Of a DNA stretch of 64,000 bases, positions 7,057-17,000 are shown piece by piece. The stretch is from an uncultured Christensenella sp. Its GTDB lineage: Bacteria; Bacillota; Clostridia; Christensenellales; Borkfalkiaceae. The notes beneath the pieces are model-generated. The model saw only the letters and a program-made list of their open reading frames with translations. It was not told the origin of the DNA and ran no database searches. A program made the position numbers and the translations under genes. Each line of letters starts with the position of its first letter. The first letter of the stretch is position 1. The stretch spans positions 1-64,000 of the forward strand of contig CAJUEV010000002.1 in NCBI GenBank assembly GCA_910585785.1, given 5' to 3'.

Positions 7057-8354
7057 TTTTCCGCCTCCTTAATGGCATTAAGCAAAGTATTTTTATATTC
7101 CTGCAACAGTTTTTCGGGATTTGAATATTCCCGCTTGTCAAGTTTGCTTGCGGCATATTCCGCGGTCTGCGCGTCCGCAGGCGCATATTTTTCGGCAATG
7201 TCCGCGGCAGCGCGCTTTGCAAAAAGCAGACTTTCCAGCAACGAGTTTGAGGCAAGTCTGTTTGCGCCGTGCACGCCGTTGCAACAAGTTTCGCCGACGG
7301 CGTAAAGCCTGTGCATAGTGGTTTGCCCTTCCAGCCCGCTGCGTATTCCGCCCATAAAATAGTGCTGCGCGGGCACAACCGGTATACACTCCTTAAAAAC
7401 GTCGTAACCCTCGCGCAGGCAGTGCTCTACAATCCCCGGAAAATGACTTTCAACTTCTTCACGCGGTATCGCGCGCATATCCAGCCATACGTGCTTTGTA
7501 CCGTCCTTTTTCATCTGTTTAAGTATTTCCGCCGTAACAACGTCGCGGGGCTGCAACTCGTCGGTAAATCTTTCAAAATTTTTATCCAGCAGCACCGCGC
7601 CCTCGCCGCGCACCGACTCGGAAATTAAAAAGCACCTTCCACCGCTTTTTTCGCTGTAAAGAGTTGTGGGGTGAATTTGAATATAGTTTATATTGTCCAC
7701 CGCGGCGCCGCGCTTTATAGCCACGGCAACCCCGTCGCCCGTAAGAATACGGAAATTGGTCGAATGGGTAAAAATTCCGCCTATTCCGCCGCACGCAAAT
7801 ACGGTGTAATCAGAATAAACATATTTCACTTCGCCGCTTGCATTGTCCAAAGCCACTATTCCGAAACACTCGTTTTTGTCCGAAATTATATCCAGCATAG
7901 TCGTTTCGCAAACTATTTCTATGTTTTCGGCAATTTCGGCAAGACGCATAAGCCGCGAAGTTATTTCTTTGCCCGTGCAATCCTTATGAAAGCAAATTCG
8001 GTTTTTAGAGTGCCCGCCTTCGCGCGTGGCGGCAAGAGAGCCGTCCGGATTTCTGGCAAATTCCACGCCGAAAGAAACAAGCTCGTCAATCACCTGCGGA
8101 GAAGATTTAATCATACACTCCACCGCAGCGGGGTTATTTTCGGAATGTCCCGCGCGCATCGTGTCCGCGTAATAACTTTCAAAATCGTCCTCGCCCTGCA
8201 TACGGCAAATTCCGCCCTGCGCAAGGTAACTGTCGCTTTTTTCCGCTTTTCCCTTACAAATAAGTAAAATATTTTTGTTTTTCGGCAAATGAAGCGCGCA
8301 ATTCAATCCCGCAACGCCCGCGCCGACGATAATTACGTCGTATTTATTCTTCAA
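7029..8354 (-). CDS. nadB: L-aspartate oxidase NadB
   Basis: FAD enzyme oxidising L-aspartate to iminoaspartate, the first step of de novo quinolinate synthesis; in anaerobes fumarate can accept the electrons. The dinucleotide-binding GAGVAGLNCALHL lies at the N-terminus, with HPTTLYSEKSGGRCFLISES and VRGEGAVL typical of the succinate dehydrogenase/aspartate oxidase flavoprotein family. I place the start at the TTG at 8354 (441 residues), which has an AGGCG ribosome site and gives the expected N-terminus LKNKYDVIIVGAG. A longer frame to 8462 would read through the promoter and operator. It is the first gene of nadB-nadC-niaR; the NadA partner must be elsewhere or absent. Confidence 0.94.
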   Translation of the reverse strand: MKNKYDVIIVGAGVAGLNCALHLPKNKNILLICKGKAEKSDSYLAQGGICRMQGEDDFESYYADTMRAGHSENNPAAVECMIKSSPQVIDELVSFGVEFARNPDGSLAATREGGHSKNRICFHKDCTGKEITSRLMRLAEIAENIEIVCETTMLDIISDKNECFGIVALDNASGEVKYVYSDYTVFACGGIGGIFTHSTNFRILTGDGVAVAIKRGAAVDNINYIQIHPTTLYSEKSGGRCFLISESVRGEGAVLLDKNFERFTDELQPRDVVTAEILKQMKKDGTKHVWLDMRAIPREEVESHFPGIVEHCLREGYDVFKECIPVVPAQHYFMGGIRSGLEGQTTMHRLYAVGETCCNGVHGANRLASNSLLESLLFAKRAAADIAEKYAPADAQTAEYAASKLDKREYSNPEKLLQEYKNTLLNAIKEAEKCKTSTRIN

Positions 8355-8391
8355 AATTACGCCTGCTGATACTTTTTTATTATTATACGGA

Positions 8392-8444
8392 AGTTTACAC
8401 CAAAACTTTACACCTGTCAAGTCATATGTAAAGTTTTTTGTAAA
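8392..8444 (-). promoter_or_regulatory. nadB promoter embedded in a four-half-site operator (probable NiaR box)
   Basis: Minus-strand TTGACA (plus 8415-8420) and TAAACT (plus 8392-8397) are spaced by 17 bp. Around them lie four half-sites: TTTACA at 8394 and 8407, TGTAAA at 8427 and 8439. The two arms mirror each other with 7- and 6-base gaps. The layout suits repression by two dimers. NiaR is the natural candidate because it is encoded in the same operon; binding itself is inferred. Confidence 0.75.
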
Positions 8445-8542
8445 AATAAGGTAAATCGACAAAATTATATTTTTTTATGCGTGTTAAGCCGCGTCAAGAA
8501 GCAATATCTTAAACATAGAACGAAGTGAGGTGCGGTTATTTT

Positions 8543-9052
8543 ATGAAAATTTCTTCGATTTACGGTAAAAAAGTTGAAAGTACGGCAGGCAGGCGCGGCT
8601 ATGTTATTTCAGTAAATGCAAACGGCGGCAGGCTTGAATGCCTTGTCTGTGCGGACGAGGAAGAAAACGAGTTTTCGATAGACGTAAAAAACATAATAAG
8701 CATAGACAACAAAATTATTTACGAGGACAGGGAAAGCGCCATAAAAACCGCAAAACCCTTGCGGCTGGGCTGCGCAGGCTTTGACGAAAAGGGGAACTAT
8801 CTGGGGATATTAGAGGAATTTACTTACTCTAAAAATAGACTTTTAAAAGCGAAAATAGGCAAAAAAATCTATCCGGCGGAAGGCTTGCTTGCGGGCGACG
8901 TGATTATAGTAAAGCGCGTTAAAAGAGTAAACGCAGACGTTGTAAAAGACGGCAAAGTAATTATAAAAAAAGGAACGCCGCTTACAAACGAAGTGCTTGC
9001 CTCCGCCGAGGCCAATGGCGAATACATACAGACAAACCTTAAATCAATATAA
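8543..9052 (+). CDS. PRC-barrel-like conserved hypothetical protein
   Basis: 169 residues, soluble, no signal peptide. The N-terminus (MKISSIYGKKVESTAGRRGY, then VISVNANGG) resembles a PRC-barrel beta domain, with strand-turn repeats and conserved-looking NIISIDNKIIYEDRES; a second similar segment (GNYLGILEEFTYSKNRLLKA) suggests a tandem barrel. The C-terminus has a KVIIKKGTPLTNEVLASAE motif. PRC barrels act in RNA-processing and photosynthetic proteins, usually as binding modules; the role here is unknown. The ATG at 8543 follows a GTGAGGTG ribosome site and is preferred over the TTG at 8525. Divergent from nadB and followed by terminators. Confidence 0.7.
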   Translation: MKISSIYGKKVESTAGRRGYVISVNANGGRLECLVCADEEENEFSIDVKNIISIDNKIIYEDRESAIKTAKPLRLGCAGFDEKGNYLGILEEFTYSKNRLLKAKIGKKIYPAEGLLAGDVIIVKRVKRVNADVVKDGKVIIKKGTPLTNEVLASAEANGEYIQTNLKSI

Positions 9053-9053
9053 T

Positions 9054-9116
9054 CACAGTGAAAGATAATCACTGTTAAAAAAACCCTCACGGACGATTTG
9101 CCCGAGAGGGTTTTTA
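9054..9116 (+). terminator. Tandem hairpins after the PRC-barrel gene
   Basis: ACAGTG/CACTGT (9055-9076) followed by an A-run, then AAACCCTC/GAGGGTTT (about 9081-9113) followed by TTTT. The second is a conventional terminator for the plus-strand gene ending at 9052. Confidence 0.75.
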
Positions 9117-9162
9117 TATGCACAATTCAGCCGCCAAAGTAAATTAAATTGAAATTTGTCCG

Positions 9163-9795
9163 CTATGCCTTGCATATAGGGTGTCTTACAACCGTTTTCA
9201 ATTTTTCCACGGCGCACTTGCGCGGGTCGCTCAAATATATCTCGTGATGATAGCGGCTTTCAGTTATATCTAACGCATACCCGTTCGCTTTCATATACTC
9301 GTGCATAAGCGCAACAGTTTTCGGCTCGTCGTCGTAAGAGCCGACGTGCATACATTGAACGCAAACGCCCTCGCCGTATGTAAAAAACTCCACCTTTGAA
9401 AAGTCAGCCTTCTTCTTAACCGTCGCTTCCCTAATCGCCCAATCGAAATCGGCTTTGGTTACAAAATCGGGCAAGCGTATAAGCGAAATAAAGTTAAACC
9501 CGTCCTTGTTCGCGTAATCTATTGTATCAGAGCCTACCTGCCACCAAAAACCTTCGAGCGGCGGTACGACGTATTCAAAATACCCGTCAATCTTATGCGT
9601 TCCTTTATAACTCATTTTGATAGTAAATGCTATCGCATACAATAGACCGATTGAATCTTTATACTCGCCTTTCTCGTCGTTGGGATTACCTTTGCCGCGT
9701 ACCACTATGTAATTCATTTTAGGCACGGTAACGATAGACGGTTTGTTTGCCGGCATATAAAATTCTTTGTATTCTTTTTTGTAATCAAATGCCAT
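9163..9795 (-). CDS. GyrI-like small-molecule-binding domain protein
   Basis: 210-residue stand-alone protein of the GyrI-like superfamily (the effector-binding fold also found at the end of BmrR/Rob-type regulators). Characteristic features are the N-terminal DYKKEYKEFYMPANKPSIV strand, KMNYIVVRGKGNPN, a central PLEGFWWQ segment and the C-terminal HEYMKANGYALD and HHEIYLSDPRK blocks. No DNA-binding domain is attached. Related single-domain proteins bind or hydrolyse small ligands, so detoxification is possible but not shown. It has its own promoter and no partner gene. Confidence 0.85.
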   Translation of the reverse strand: MAFDYKKEYKEFYMPANKPSIVTVPKMNYIVVRGKGNPNDEKGEYKDSIGLLYAIAFTIKMSYKGTHKIDGYFEYVVPPLEGFWWQVGSDTIDYANKDGFNFISLIRLPDFVTKADFDWAIREATVKKKADFSKVEFFTYGEGVCVQCMHVGSYDDEPKTVALMHEYMKANGYALDITESRYHHEIYLSDPRKCAVEKLKTVVRHPICKA

Positions 9796-9831
9796 ATCTT
9801 TCTCCGCTGAATTACTGTTTTTCGTAATTTA

Positions 9832-9860
9832 ATTTTATCATACCAAAAGAAAAAAGTAAA
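9832..9860 (-). promoter_or_regulatory. Promoter of the GyrI-like gene
   Basis: Minus-strand TTTACT (plus 9855-9860) and TAAAAT (plus 9832-9837) are spaced by 17 bp, with a TG one base before the -10 box (extended -10). Confidence 0.6.
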
Positions 9861-10073
9861 CAGCTGCTAACGTAACACCGCTACGCTTATTTCGCTTCGC
9901 CGCATAAGTTTTGTTAGCTCTGCGGCAATTGCGGCAATTCGCACACGCTAAGCAAGACAAGAAAAAAGACGAAGCTTGTGCCTCGTCCAATTTTCTTTAA
10001 TGCGACTTGTATAACATTCCCTAAGAAACTACTGTAAAAAAGCGGGGACGCTTAATTTCAGTTAAAAACACTT

Positions 10074-10700
10074 TTAAACGTTGTATTTTGCCATAAGTTT
10101 TAGTAAGGTGTTGAAATTTTCGTTTAAAATTTCTGATTCGGCGGGCGAAAGAGTGCCCTTTATTCTTAAAACCGCAAGGGTATTTTTAAGTTTTTCAAGC
10201 TCCTGACGGTCGCTTTTGCCCAAATTTTTGGATAAAAGTTTTTCCGTAACGGAAGCGGCGTGCTCCAACCGCACGTTGTTTTTTGCCGCGGGAATTTCCT
10301 GCTTAACCGCTTTCGGCAGCGGCGGCTGTGCCTGAACGGGCAATTCCGAAACCGCAGTTCCGCCCGTTTCCGCCGCGCGTTTAACCGACTTTGTTACGGA
10401 AAGCGCGCACAACGCGCCGTAAAAAATATAGCCTACCGTCCAGAATAAAACGGTTATCATAACAGATTGCGCCAACTCGCACTTCAAAAGAAAAAGCGCC
10501 AGATTGACCCCCGCATATGCGTTGGTAAGACACAAAAACGGGCGTTTTGAAACAGCCTTCATTTTTTTTGAAAGCAATACAAAAACCAGACAAAGCACGA
10601 AAACGGCGGCATACGACCCCCATACGTACCACACTAAACTGTCAAACGGTATTTTTGCAACCGCGGAATAAATTTTATCGGCAAAATTTGAAAACATCAC
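10074..10700 (-). CDS. Membrane protein of unknown function
   Basis: 208 residues. Three hydrophobic segments are visible (about residues 20-44, 53-73 and 78-101), followed by a Pro-rich linker (PVQAQPPLPKAVK) and a C-terminal helical domain of about 75 residues (LGKSDRQELEKLKNTLAVLR) likely in the cytoplasm. No recognised family. It follows addA on the same strand with a 64-bp gap and so may be co-transcribed with addBA, but nothing links it functionally to recombination. Confidence 0.6.
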   Translation of the reverse strand: MMFSNFADKIYSAVAKIPFDSLVWYVWGSYAAVFVLCLVFVLLSKKMKAVSKRPFLCLTNAYAGVNLALFLLKCELAQSVMITVLFWTVGYIFYGALCALSVTKSVKRAAETGGTAVSELPVQAQPPLPKAVKQEIPAAKNNVRLEHAASVTEKLLSKNLGKSDRQELEKLKNTLAVLRIKGTLSPAESEILNENFNTLLKLMAKYNV

Positions 10701-10764
10701 GTTAATTATAGCCGAAAAAACGCAAAAACATACGCGGATATTGTCGAATTAACACTGTTTTCGT

Positions 10765-13700
10765 CTATAAATTAATTTGACGTCTTTTAAAAATATTTAC
10801 GATTGTACACGATATTTTTTCTTCCGAATTTCCCGTAATCAGCGCCGCCGCCTTTTTATATAAATTTAACTGCGCGCTGTAACTTGCGACAAGTTCTTCA
10901 TCGGACTTGCGAGAATATTTATAGTCTATTATTTTTATGCCGAAGTCCCCGCAAGCCAGCAAATCTATCGCGCCCTGAACAAGCACGAAGTCGGTTGCTT
11001 CAACGTGCGGCAAAATATCGCAGGCGCGCATACGGCACAAAAACTCGCGCTCTCTGAAAAGCTGCGCCCCTTGCAAACCGTCAAAAACGGGCATTGACAA
11101 AATGTCGGAAAGTTCGTCCGCGTTAAGCATTTCAGCCTGCTCGGCGGTAATTCTTCCGCTTTGCGCAAAATTATCTATTTGCTCTTTTATCAAAGATGCG
11201 CTTTTAAGCGAAAAATCGCAAAGTTCCAAAAATCTGTGGTATGCGGTACCCCGCTCGGTTCCCGTTTCCCCCTCGCCGCCGAAAAGTTTGTGCTCGGCGT
11301 AAAAAGGCTCCTCCGCCGAACCCGCGCGCAATATAGCGGAAGCCGAACTTTTCACAGGCAAATCAATGCTGTTCTCGTATTTATAAACTGCGGCAAACCG
11401 TTTGTCTATTTCCGCGGCAAGCGCCTTGTCCGGCGCGTAAATCATTTCCGCGCCGTCCTCCGCAAGAGCGGCGACTTCCGCGTGCGGCTCTATGCGTTTG
11501 GGGAAAAACTTTTCAATATCGAACAAATCCGCATAACATTTTGCGTCCTGCAAATCCGCGGCTGGCGTTTTAGCCTCCTCGGCAAGCACGTAAAGACGAT
11601 TCATCGCGCGGGTGCACGCAACGTAAAACAAATTCATCTCGTTTTTTATTTCTTCCGCGTCCGCGCGCGCCTTGCAAAGCCGCCTTAATACGGTGTTGTA
11701 AGTAAGCATATTTTTCCGGTCGAAACGCTTGGGCGCAAAACCGTACTTTTCGTCAAACGGCATTTCGCAATAATCCGCGCCCCTGAATGTGCGGCAGACG
11801 TCCGCAATTATAACAACGGGAAATTCCAGACCCTTCGCCGCGTGCATAGTCATAATTTTTATACTGTCCGCCTCCGCCAAGGACGGCGCGGGTATATCGT
11901 ACCCGCCTTTTTTAATTTTTTCAAGAAACGCCGGCAACGGCAAAACCGCGCCTTCGTCAATTAATTTAAGTACGTTTTTCAACTTTTCGCCGCCGCCCGC
12001 GCCGTAAGCGGTTTCCAGCCCGTACGTTTCCAAAAGTTCGTCCGCAAGTTCGCCCGCGGAAACTATTTGCGAAAGATTGCGCAGTTTTTCAAGTTTTTCG
12101 CCGAAAGCTTTAAGCTTGTCCGCAGTACTTCCGCGCATAACCGAACAGTACAGTTTGCAGCAATCGCGGAAAGAAAGTTCTTTTTTATCTTTAAGCGTCA
12201 CGCGCACCTGCGCAAGCTCGTTTTCGCTCATTCCGCCCAACGGAGAAAGCAGCGCGCTGACAAGCGGTATGTCCTGCTCGGCGTTGTCTATCAAAGAAAG
12301 TATATCCAAAAATTGTTTAACTTCCGGCAACGCGCAAATATTGGACTGCCGCTCGCCGCAAACCGAGTATCCGCCGTCGCGCAATGCGCGCACAATACCC
12401 TCCGTCGAAGCGCCCTTGTTTTTGCGGGTAAGTATACAAATATCCCCCGCCTGAGTGTCCACGTACTTTTTTTGTTTTAAATCGTAGTGCTGCTTTTTAA
12501 GTTCGCTTTCCACCGCGGCAAGCACTGCAAGCCCTTCGCGTGTGTGGCGCGCGGTTCTGCCGTCCTCTGCAACGGAATAAATTTTAAGTTCTTTTTCCTG
12601 CTTTTCCTCTTTGCCGAATACCAAAACGGAAGCGGAGCCGTCCCCTTCGGGATAGCCGCCCCCGCCGAACATAACGCCGTCCGATTTATAGTTTATTCCG
12701 CAGGACTCCGCCGTCATAACGTCTGTAAACACCGCGTTTACAAAATTAAGCACCCCGTCCGAACTTCTGAAATTGTTTGAAAGTTTAAGCGCGCGTCCGT
12801 CCGCGGCAAAGTCCCTGAATTTTTCGGCAAAAAATTGCGACCTGCTTCCCCTGAAACCGTAAATCGCCTGCTTTACGTCGCCCACAAGAAACGTCTCCCC
12901 CACGAACGAAGAAATTATTTCTTCCTGCACGGGGTTTACGTCCTGATATTCGTCTACAAATACGTGTTTATAGGCGGAGTTTATTTCGTTTTTTACGCTT
13001 TCGTCGGCAAGCAATTTAAGCGTTAAATGCTCTAAATCGTTATAATCAAGTTTATTTTCTTCACGCTTAGCTTCGGCATATTCCACGTCGAATTCGGCGA
13101 TAAGCCCGCAAAACGCCTTTGCAATACGCCCGCTTTGCAAAAAGTTTTCAAGCTCGGTCTGTCTGTCCGAAAAATCGCCGCAAAGGGATTTGTATTTTTT
13201 TGCCGTTTCGTCCCTGAACGCTTTAAAACCGTCGCTTGCCAGCCTGTCGTACTCGCTGTCGGTCGCCCGCGCCACGGGCTTTTTGGTTACGCTTAACGCA
13301 GGTTTTTCACCGAAAATCCCGCCTTCCGCACACGTTTTAAGCGCGGAAAGCATTTCATTGAAAATCTGCTCGTACACGTCCGCGTTTTTGCTTATTTCAA
13401 ACTCAGCCGCAAACTTTTCAACCGAAGATATAAGGCGGTTAAACTTGCTTTTCAGCATTTTTTCGTATTCCGCGCAAACTTGCGCAAAACCTTCTTCCGT
13501 GTATATATTCAACGAGTTTGCAAGCAGCTCTTCATAGTGCGCGCAAGAGCGTACTTTAAAATACGCCTCGTCCAACAGTTTTTTAAGAGACGCGTCGCTG
13601 CGCTTGCGCATAAAGCAACTTAAAAGCAGTTTAAAATCCTCGTCCCCGCTTTGGTAGCGCCGCTCGAAAACGGCGTCAAGCGCGCGTGCCTTCAAGTCTT

Positions 13701-14094
13701 TTGCCGAAGAATCGTCCGCGGAAATTATGTCAAAGCCGCCGTCCGTACCCAAAACGTAAAAATACGTCCTGAGCAGCCTTGCGCAAAGCGAATGAATGGT
13801 GGAAATATCCGCCGAAGCGATTTTTGACAGCTGTACTTTAAGACGCGCCCTCGTATCGGCGTCCGCGCCTTCCATACTTGCAATAAGCGCCGAACGCAAT
13901 TTTTCTTTCATCTGCGCCGCCGCTTTTTTTGTAAACGTTACTGCAAGAATTTCGTCCAAATCCGCGCCGCCGCAAATTGCGCCGACAAGTTTTTGTATCA
14001 TTACAAAGGTTTTTCCGCTGCCCGCGGAAGCGGAAACGATAACTTTGCCGCGGCTTTCCACAGCGGCGGCTTGTTCATTTGTAAGCTTATTCAT
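10765..14094 (-). CDS. addA: ATP-dependent helicase/nuclease subunit A (AddA)
   Basis: UvrD-type superfamily 1 helicase fused to a RecB-like nuclease; with AddB it processes double-strand breaks up to a Chi site for RecA loading. The 1109 residues begin with a Walker A motif (SASAGSGKTF, residues 21-30), then FVDEYQDVNPVQ (Walker B), helicase motifs such as TMHAAKGLEFPVV and NLFYVACTRAMNRLYVL, and end with a nuclease domain containing GAIDLLACGDFGIKIIDYKY. The start overlaps the end of addB by 8 bp, showing translational coupling. The length is a little under the usual 1150-1250. Confidence 0.96.
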   Translation of the reverse strand: MNKLTNEQAAAVESRGKVIVSASAGSGKTFVMIQKLVGAICGGADLDEILAVTFTKKAAAQMKEKLRSALIASMEGADADTRARLKVQLSKIASADISTIHSLCARLLRTYFYVLGTDGGFDIISADDSSAKDLKARALDAVFERRYQSGDEDFKLLLSCFMRKRSDASLKKLLDEAYFKVRSCAHYEELLANSLNIYTEEGFAQVCAEYEKMLKSKFNRLISSVEKFAAEFEISKNADVYEQIFNEMLSALKTCAEGGIFGEKPALSVTKKPVARATDSEYDRLASDGFKAFRDETAKKYKSLCGDFSDRQTELENFLQSGRIAKAFCGLIAEFDVEYAEAKREENKLDYNDLEHLTLKLLADESVKNEINSAYKHVFVDEYQDVNPVQEEIISSFVGETFLVGDVKQAIYGFRGSRSQFFAEKFRDFAADGRALKLSNNFRSSDGVLNFVNAVFTDVMTAESCGINYKSDGVMFGGGGYPEGDGSASVLVFGKEEKQEKELKIYSVAEDGRTARHTREGLAVLAAVESELKKQHYDLKQKKYVDTQAGDICILTRKNKGASTEGIVRALRDGGYSVCGERQSNICALPEVKQFLDILSLIDNAEQDIPLVSALLSPLGGMSENELAQVRVTLKDKKELSFRDCCKLYCSVMRGSTADKLKAFGEKLEKLRNLSQIVSAGELADELLETYGLETAYGAGGGEKLKNVLKLIDEGAVLPLPAFLEKIKKGGYDIPAPSLAEADSIKIMTMHAAKGLEFPVVIIADVCRTFRGADYCEMPFDEKYGFAPKRFDRKNMLTYNTVLRRLCKARADAEEIKNEMNLFYVACTRAMNRLYVLAEEAKTPAADLQDAKCYADLFDIEKFFPKRIEPHAEVAALAEDGAEMIYAPDKALAAEIDKRFAAVYKYENSIDLPVKSSASAILRAGSAEEPFYAEHKLFGGEGETGTERGTAYHRFLELCDFSLKSASLIKEQIDNFAQSGRITAEQAEMLNADELSDILSMPVFDGLQGAQLFREREFLCRMRACDILPHVEATDFVLVQGAIDLLACGDFGIKIIDYKYSRKSDEELVASYSAQLNLYKKAAALITGNSEEKISCTIVNIFKRRQINL

Positions 14095-17000
14095 TTCCCT
14101 CCCCTTTTACGCTTTTGACAAGCGCGGCTATTTCAGAGCATTTTACGGAAGAAAACTTTCTTTCTTCCCCGTCCCGCCCGACGGCAAACCCGCAGCATCC
14201 GCCCGCTTTGCAATACTTGCACGCTTCCCCCGAAGGAGAAGGCGCCACGTTTCCCGCAACCATTTCTCCCGCGCCCTTGCCCGCGACAAGGCGCGAATAT
14301 TCCAAAAACGCCGAAAAATCCTCTCTGGGCATAGCGGAATCAATCTTTTTTACGCCCAGATACGCTTCAACGTACTCGCTTTTTGCTTTGGGTTTTACGT
14401 TGGAGTCGGACGCCGCCACAACGTCGTCGCTTCCGTCCATAAATCCGCGCAAGCGGAAAACACCGTCTTTTTTGTCGCCGTACTCCACCGCGGCGGGGAA
14501 GTAATAAGCGCCGGTGGCGCGCTTCCCGCCCGAAGCTGCCAGCAAATACAACGGCAGCTGCAACTTTGCGCCCGAATAGTATTTTGAAGCGGAAGCGTCT
14601 ATCGCGCCCGTCTTATAGTCGACTACGCGCACCATATCGCCGCTTTCGTCAACGCGGTCTATTCTGCCGTAAACCTTAATTCCGCCCTCCAAAACCACTT
14701 CGCCCGAGCACTCCGTTTTTGCAACCGCAAACGACGAATTTTTGATTTGCTCGTACATACCGGCGGAAACGGCGACAGCCTCCTCTACAAGTTCGCTCGC
14801 GGCATATGCGCCGCTTTCCGAGTCGGTCAGCGATGAATACGGCAGTTTTTTAAGTTTTTCCTGCGCGACCGAACGCGCCGTGTCTTTAAACTGTTCTTCG
14901 CCTTCCGCACAGTCGATTAGCGGCGCCATATCCTGCAATACCGAGTGTATAAAGTTGCCGGTATCCACAGCCCGCACCGCGCCTTCTTCGCGCTCTCTCA
15001 CGCGCAGCCCCTGCCGCATAAACCCAAGATAGGGGCAGGCAAAATAAGTTTCAAGCGCGGTTGGCGAAATACTTCCGCCGTAGCCCAAATACAGTTTTTC
15101 CCCCGAGGATATATCGCCGTAAACGCGTTTTTTAAGCGCCGCGTCCGCCTCTTTTGCGTATCCCCTGCGCACAAGCGTTTCATATACGGCGTCCGTCTGC
15201 GGCGAGCGTGAAAATTTTTGCAACCGCCTTAACGCGGGCAGTTTCTCGCAACAGTAATACGGCGCGTAAATTTCCGATTTTTCTATTTTTTTAATTTCCG
15301 TCGGCTTTAAATTTTCACCCGAAGGCGAGGTAAATATAGCGCGCGCATAGGCTATAATTTCGCTTGCGCCGCACTCCTCGCCGCCCGCTTCGGTCGGATA
15401 AGTAAGATAAAGGTGCTTGCGGAAAGCGCATATATTGAGCGCGATAATCTCTTTGCGCCTTGCGTTTACCTGCGCTATTTTAGGCGTAATCAAAACGTTT
15501 ACGTCTTCCAAAGCGGAAATTTCTCTGTCGGTAAGCAAAGCGCAGTCCGAACTTGCCCCGGGCACGTCGCCCGTAAGTCTTGCCGCAAACACCACTTCCG
15601 AGCCGGAGTTTGCCGTTCCCGCCAAATCACCCACGAAAACCGCGTCCGACTTGGGCGGAATAAGCGAAATTTTCATAGCGGAAAAGCCGCTTTTTAAAAT
15701 CTTTATAAATTCCTTTAACTGAACGCCGCCGTCCGTAAGCGTTTCCGCCTCGCCCAGCACGCTTATTACTCCGTCGTATGCGCGAGCGTTGAAAGCCGCG
15801 TCCGCAGGCCTTTCCGCGCTGAACCGCTCGGCAAGGTTTTCGCACTTTTCTTTTACGCAAAGTTCCGCCAAAACCCGCCTTATCCCCTCGCATATGCCCG
15901 ATTTAACCGCGTCCGAAAGTAAATAAAAGCCCTTTAAAAACAGTTCTCTTACACGTTCTACCGCGCCGAAATCAGACCCCAGCGCTTCCAAAGCGCCGCT
16001 TTCGGGTTGGCGTTTTACTCCCCCGCGATAATTTGCAAGTTTAAGCGCGTAATTGCGGAAAACGTCCTTATCTCCCCTTTCCGCGGGGAAATACGGGGAC
16101 GAAACCACCATATCCACGTCGCAAGGACGACAGCCCGAAACTACGCAAAGCAAATAGTTTATTATAAACGCGCAAAGCGAATGTTCGGAAAGCGGAATTT
16201 GCCTGTCCGCGTAATAGGGTATGCGATAACGCTTGAACACCCGCGACAAAAGCCTTTCCGAAACGTCCATATCAGGCAGCATTACCGAAATTTTGGCATA
16301 CCTTTCCCGTCCGTCCAAAACGTGTTTTTTTATGCTGGCGGCGATAAATTCCAGCTCTTCCTCGCCGTCGCGCGCCTCGTATATATGCACCCTTTTTGAG
16401 GGGGACGGCTGCGAATAAAAACTTTCGGGATTGAACAACCCGCGGCGCAGCGCTTCGGCTTCTTCATTGCGTTCGCCCGCGTCCGCGCAAATTTCCGCTC
16501 CGCCGTATTCCTTCGCGGCAGCGGAAAACGCGGCGCAGGCCTCGTTTACGTAAATGTCCTCGTCGCCGCCTATAAACAGCCCGCAGACGTTTTTAGCAGC
16601 GGAAAACGCGGCGCAAGCGCACTCGGTAACCGTGCAGGTAAACGCCTGAAAGCCCAAAAAAACAACCGTGCTTCCGCGTATTTTATCGCTGATTTCTATA
16701 ACGGGCGCAAGGCGCTTTAAATATCCGTTTCTGTCCTGCTTGCCGCTTTCTTCAAGGTATTTTTCGTACTCGCTGTAAATTATAGCCAAATCGTGCAGTT
16801 TGCCGCCCAACACTCCGCCCTTTTGCGCCGCCCTTTCAACGTCCTGCGCGGAAATGCGCGAAGCGTATAAAATAGCGATGGTGTCGTATACCGTCTGCGC
16901 GGAATCCGCCGCGGAAAGTTTTTTAAATAGTTTTAACTCGCCCTTCTTCTCCTCGATAATCCGCCTTACCGCCATTGCCGAGCCCTGCTCGCTTAGCACG

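Noticed and set aside
9861..10073. Hidden small gene between the GyrI-like and membrane protein genes
   Set aside because: No frame with a ribosome site over about 30 codons; only a GACGA/TCGTC hairpin near 9972 is visible.
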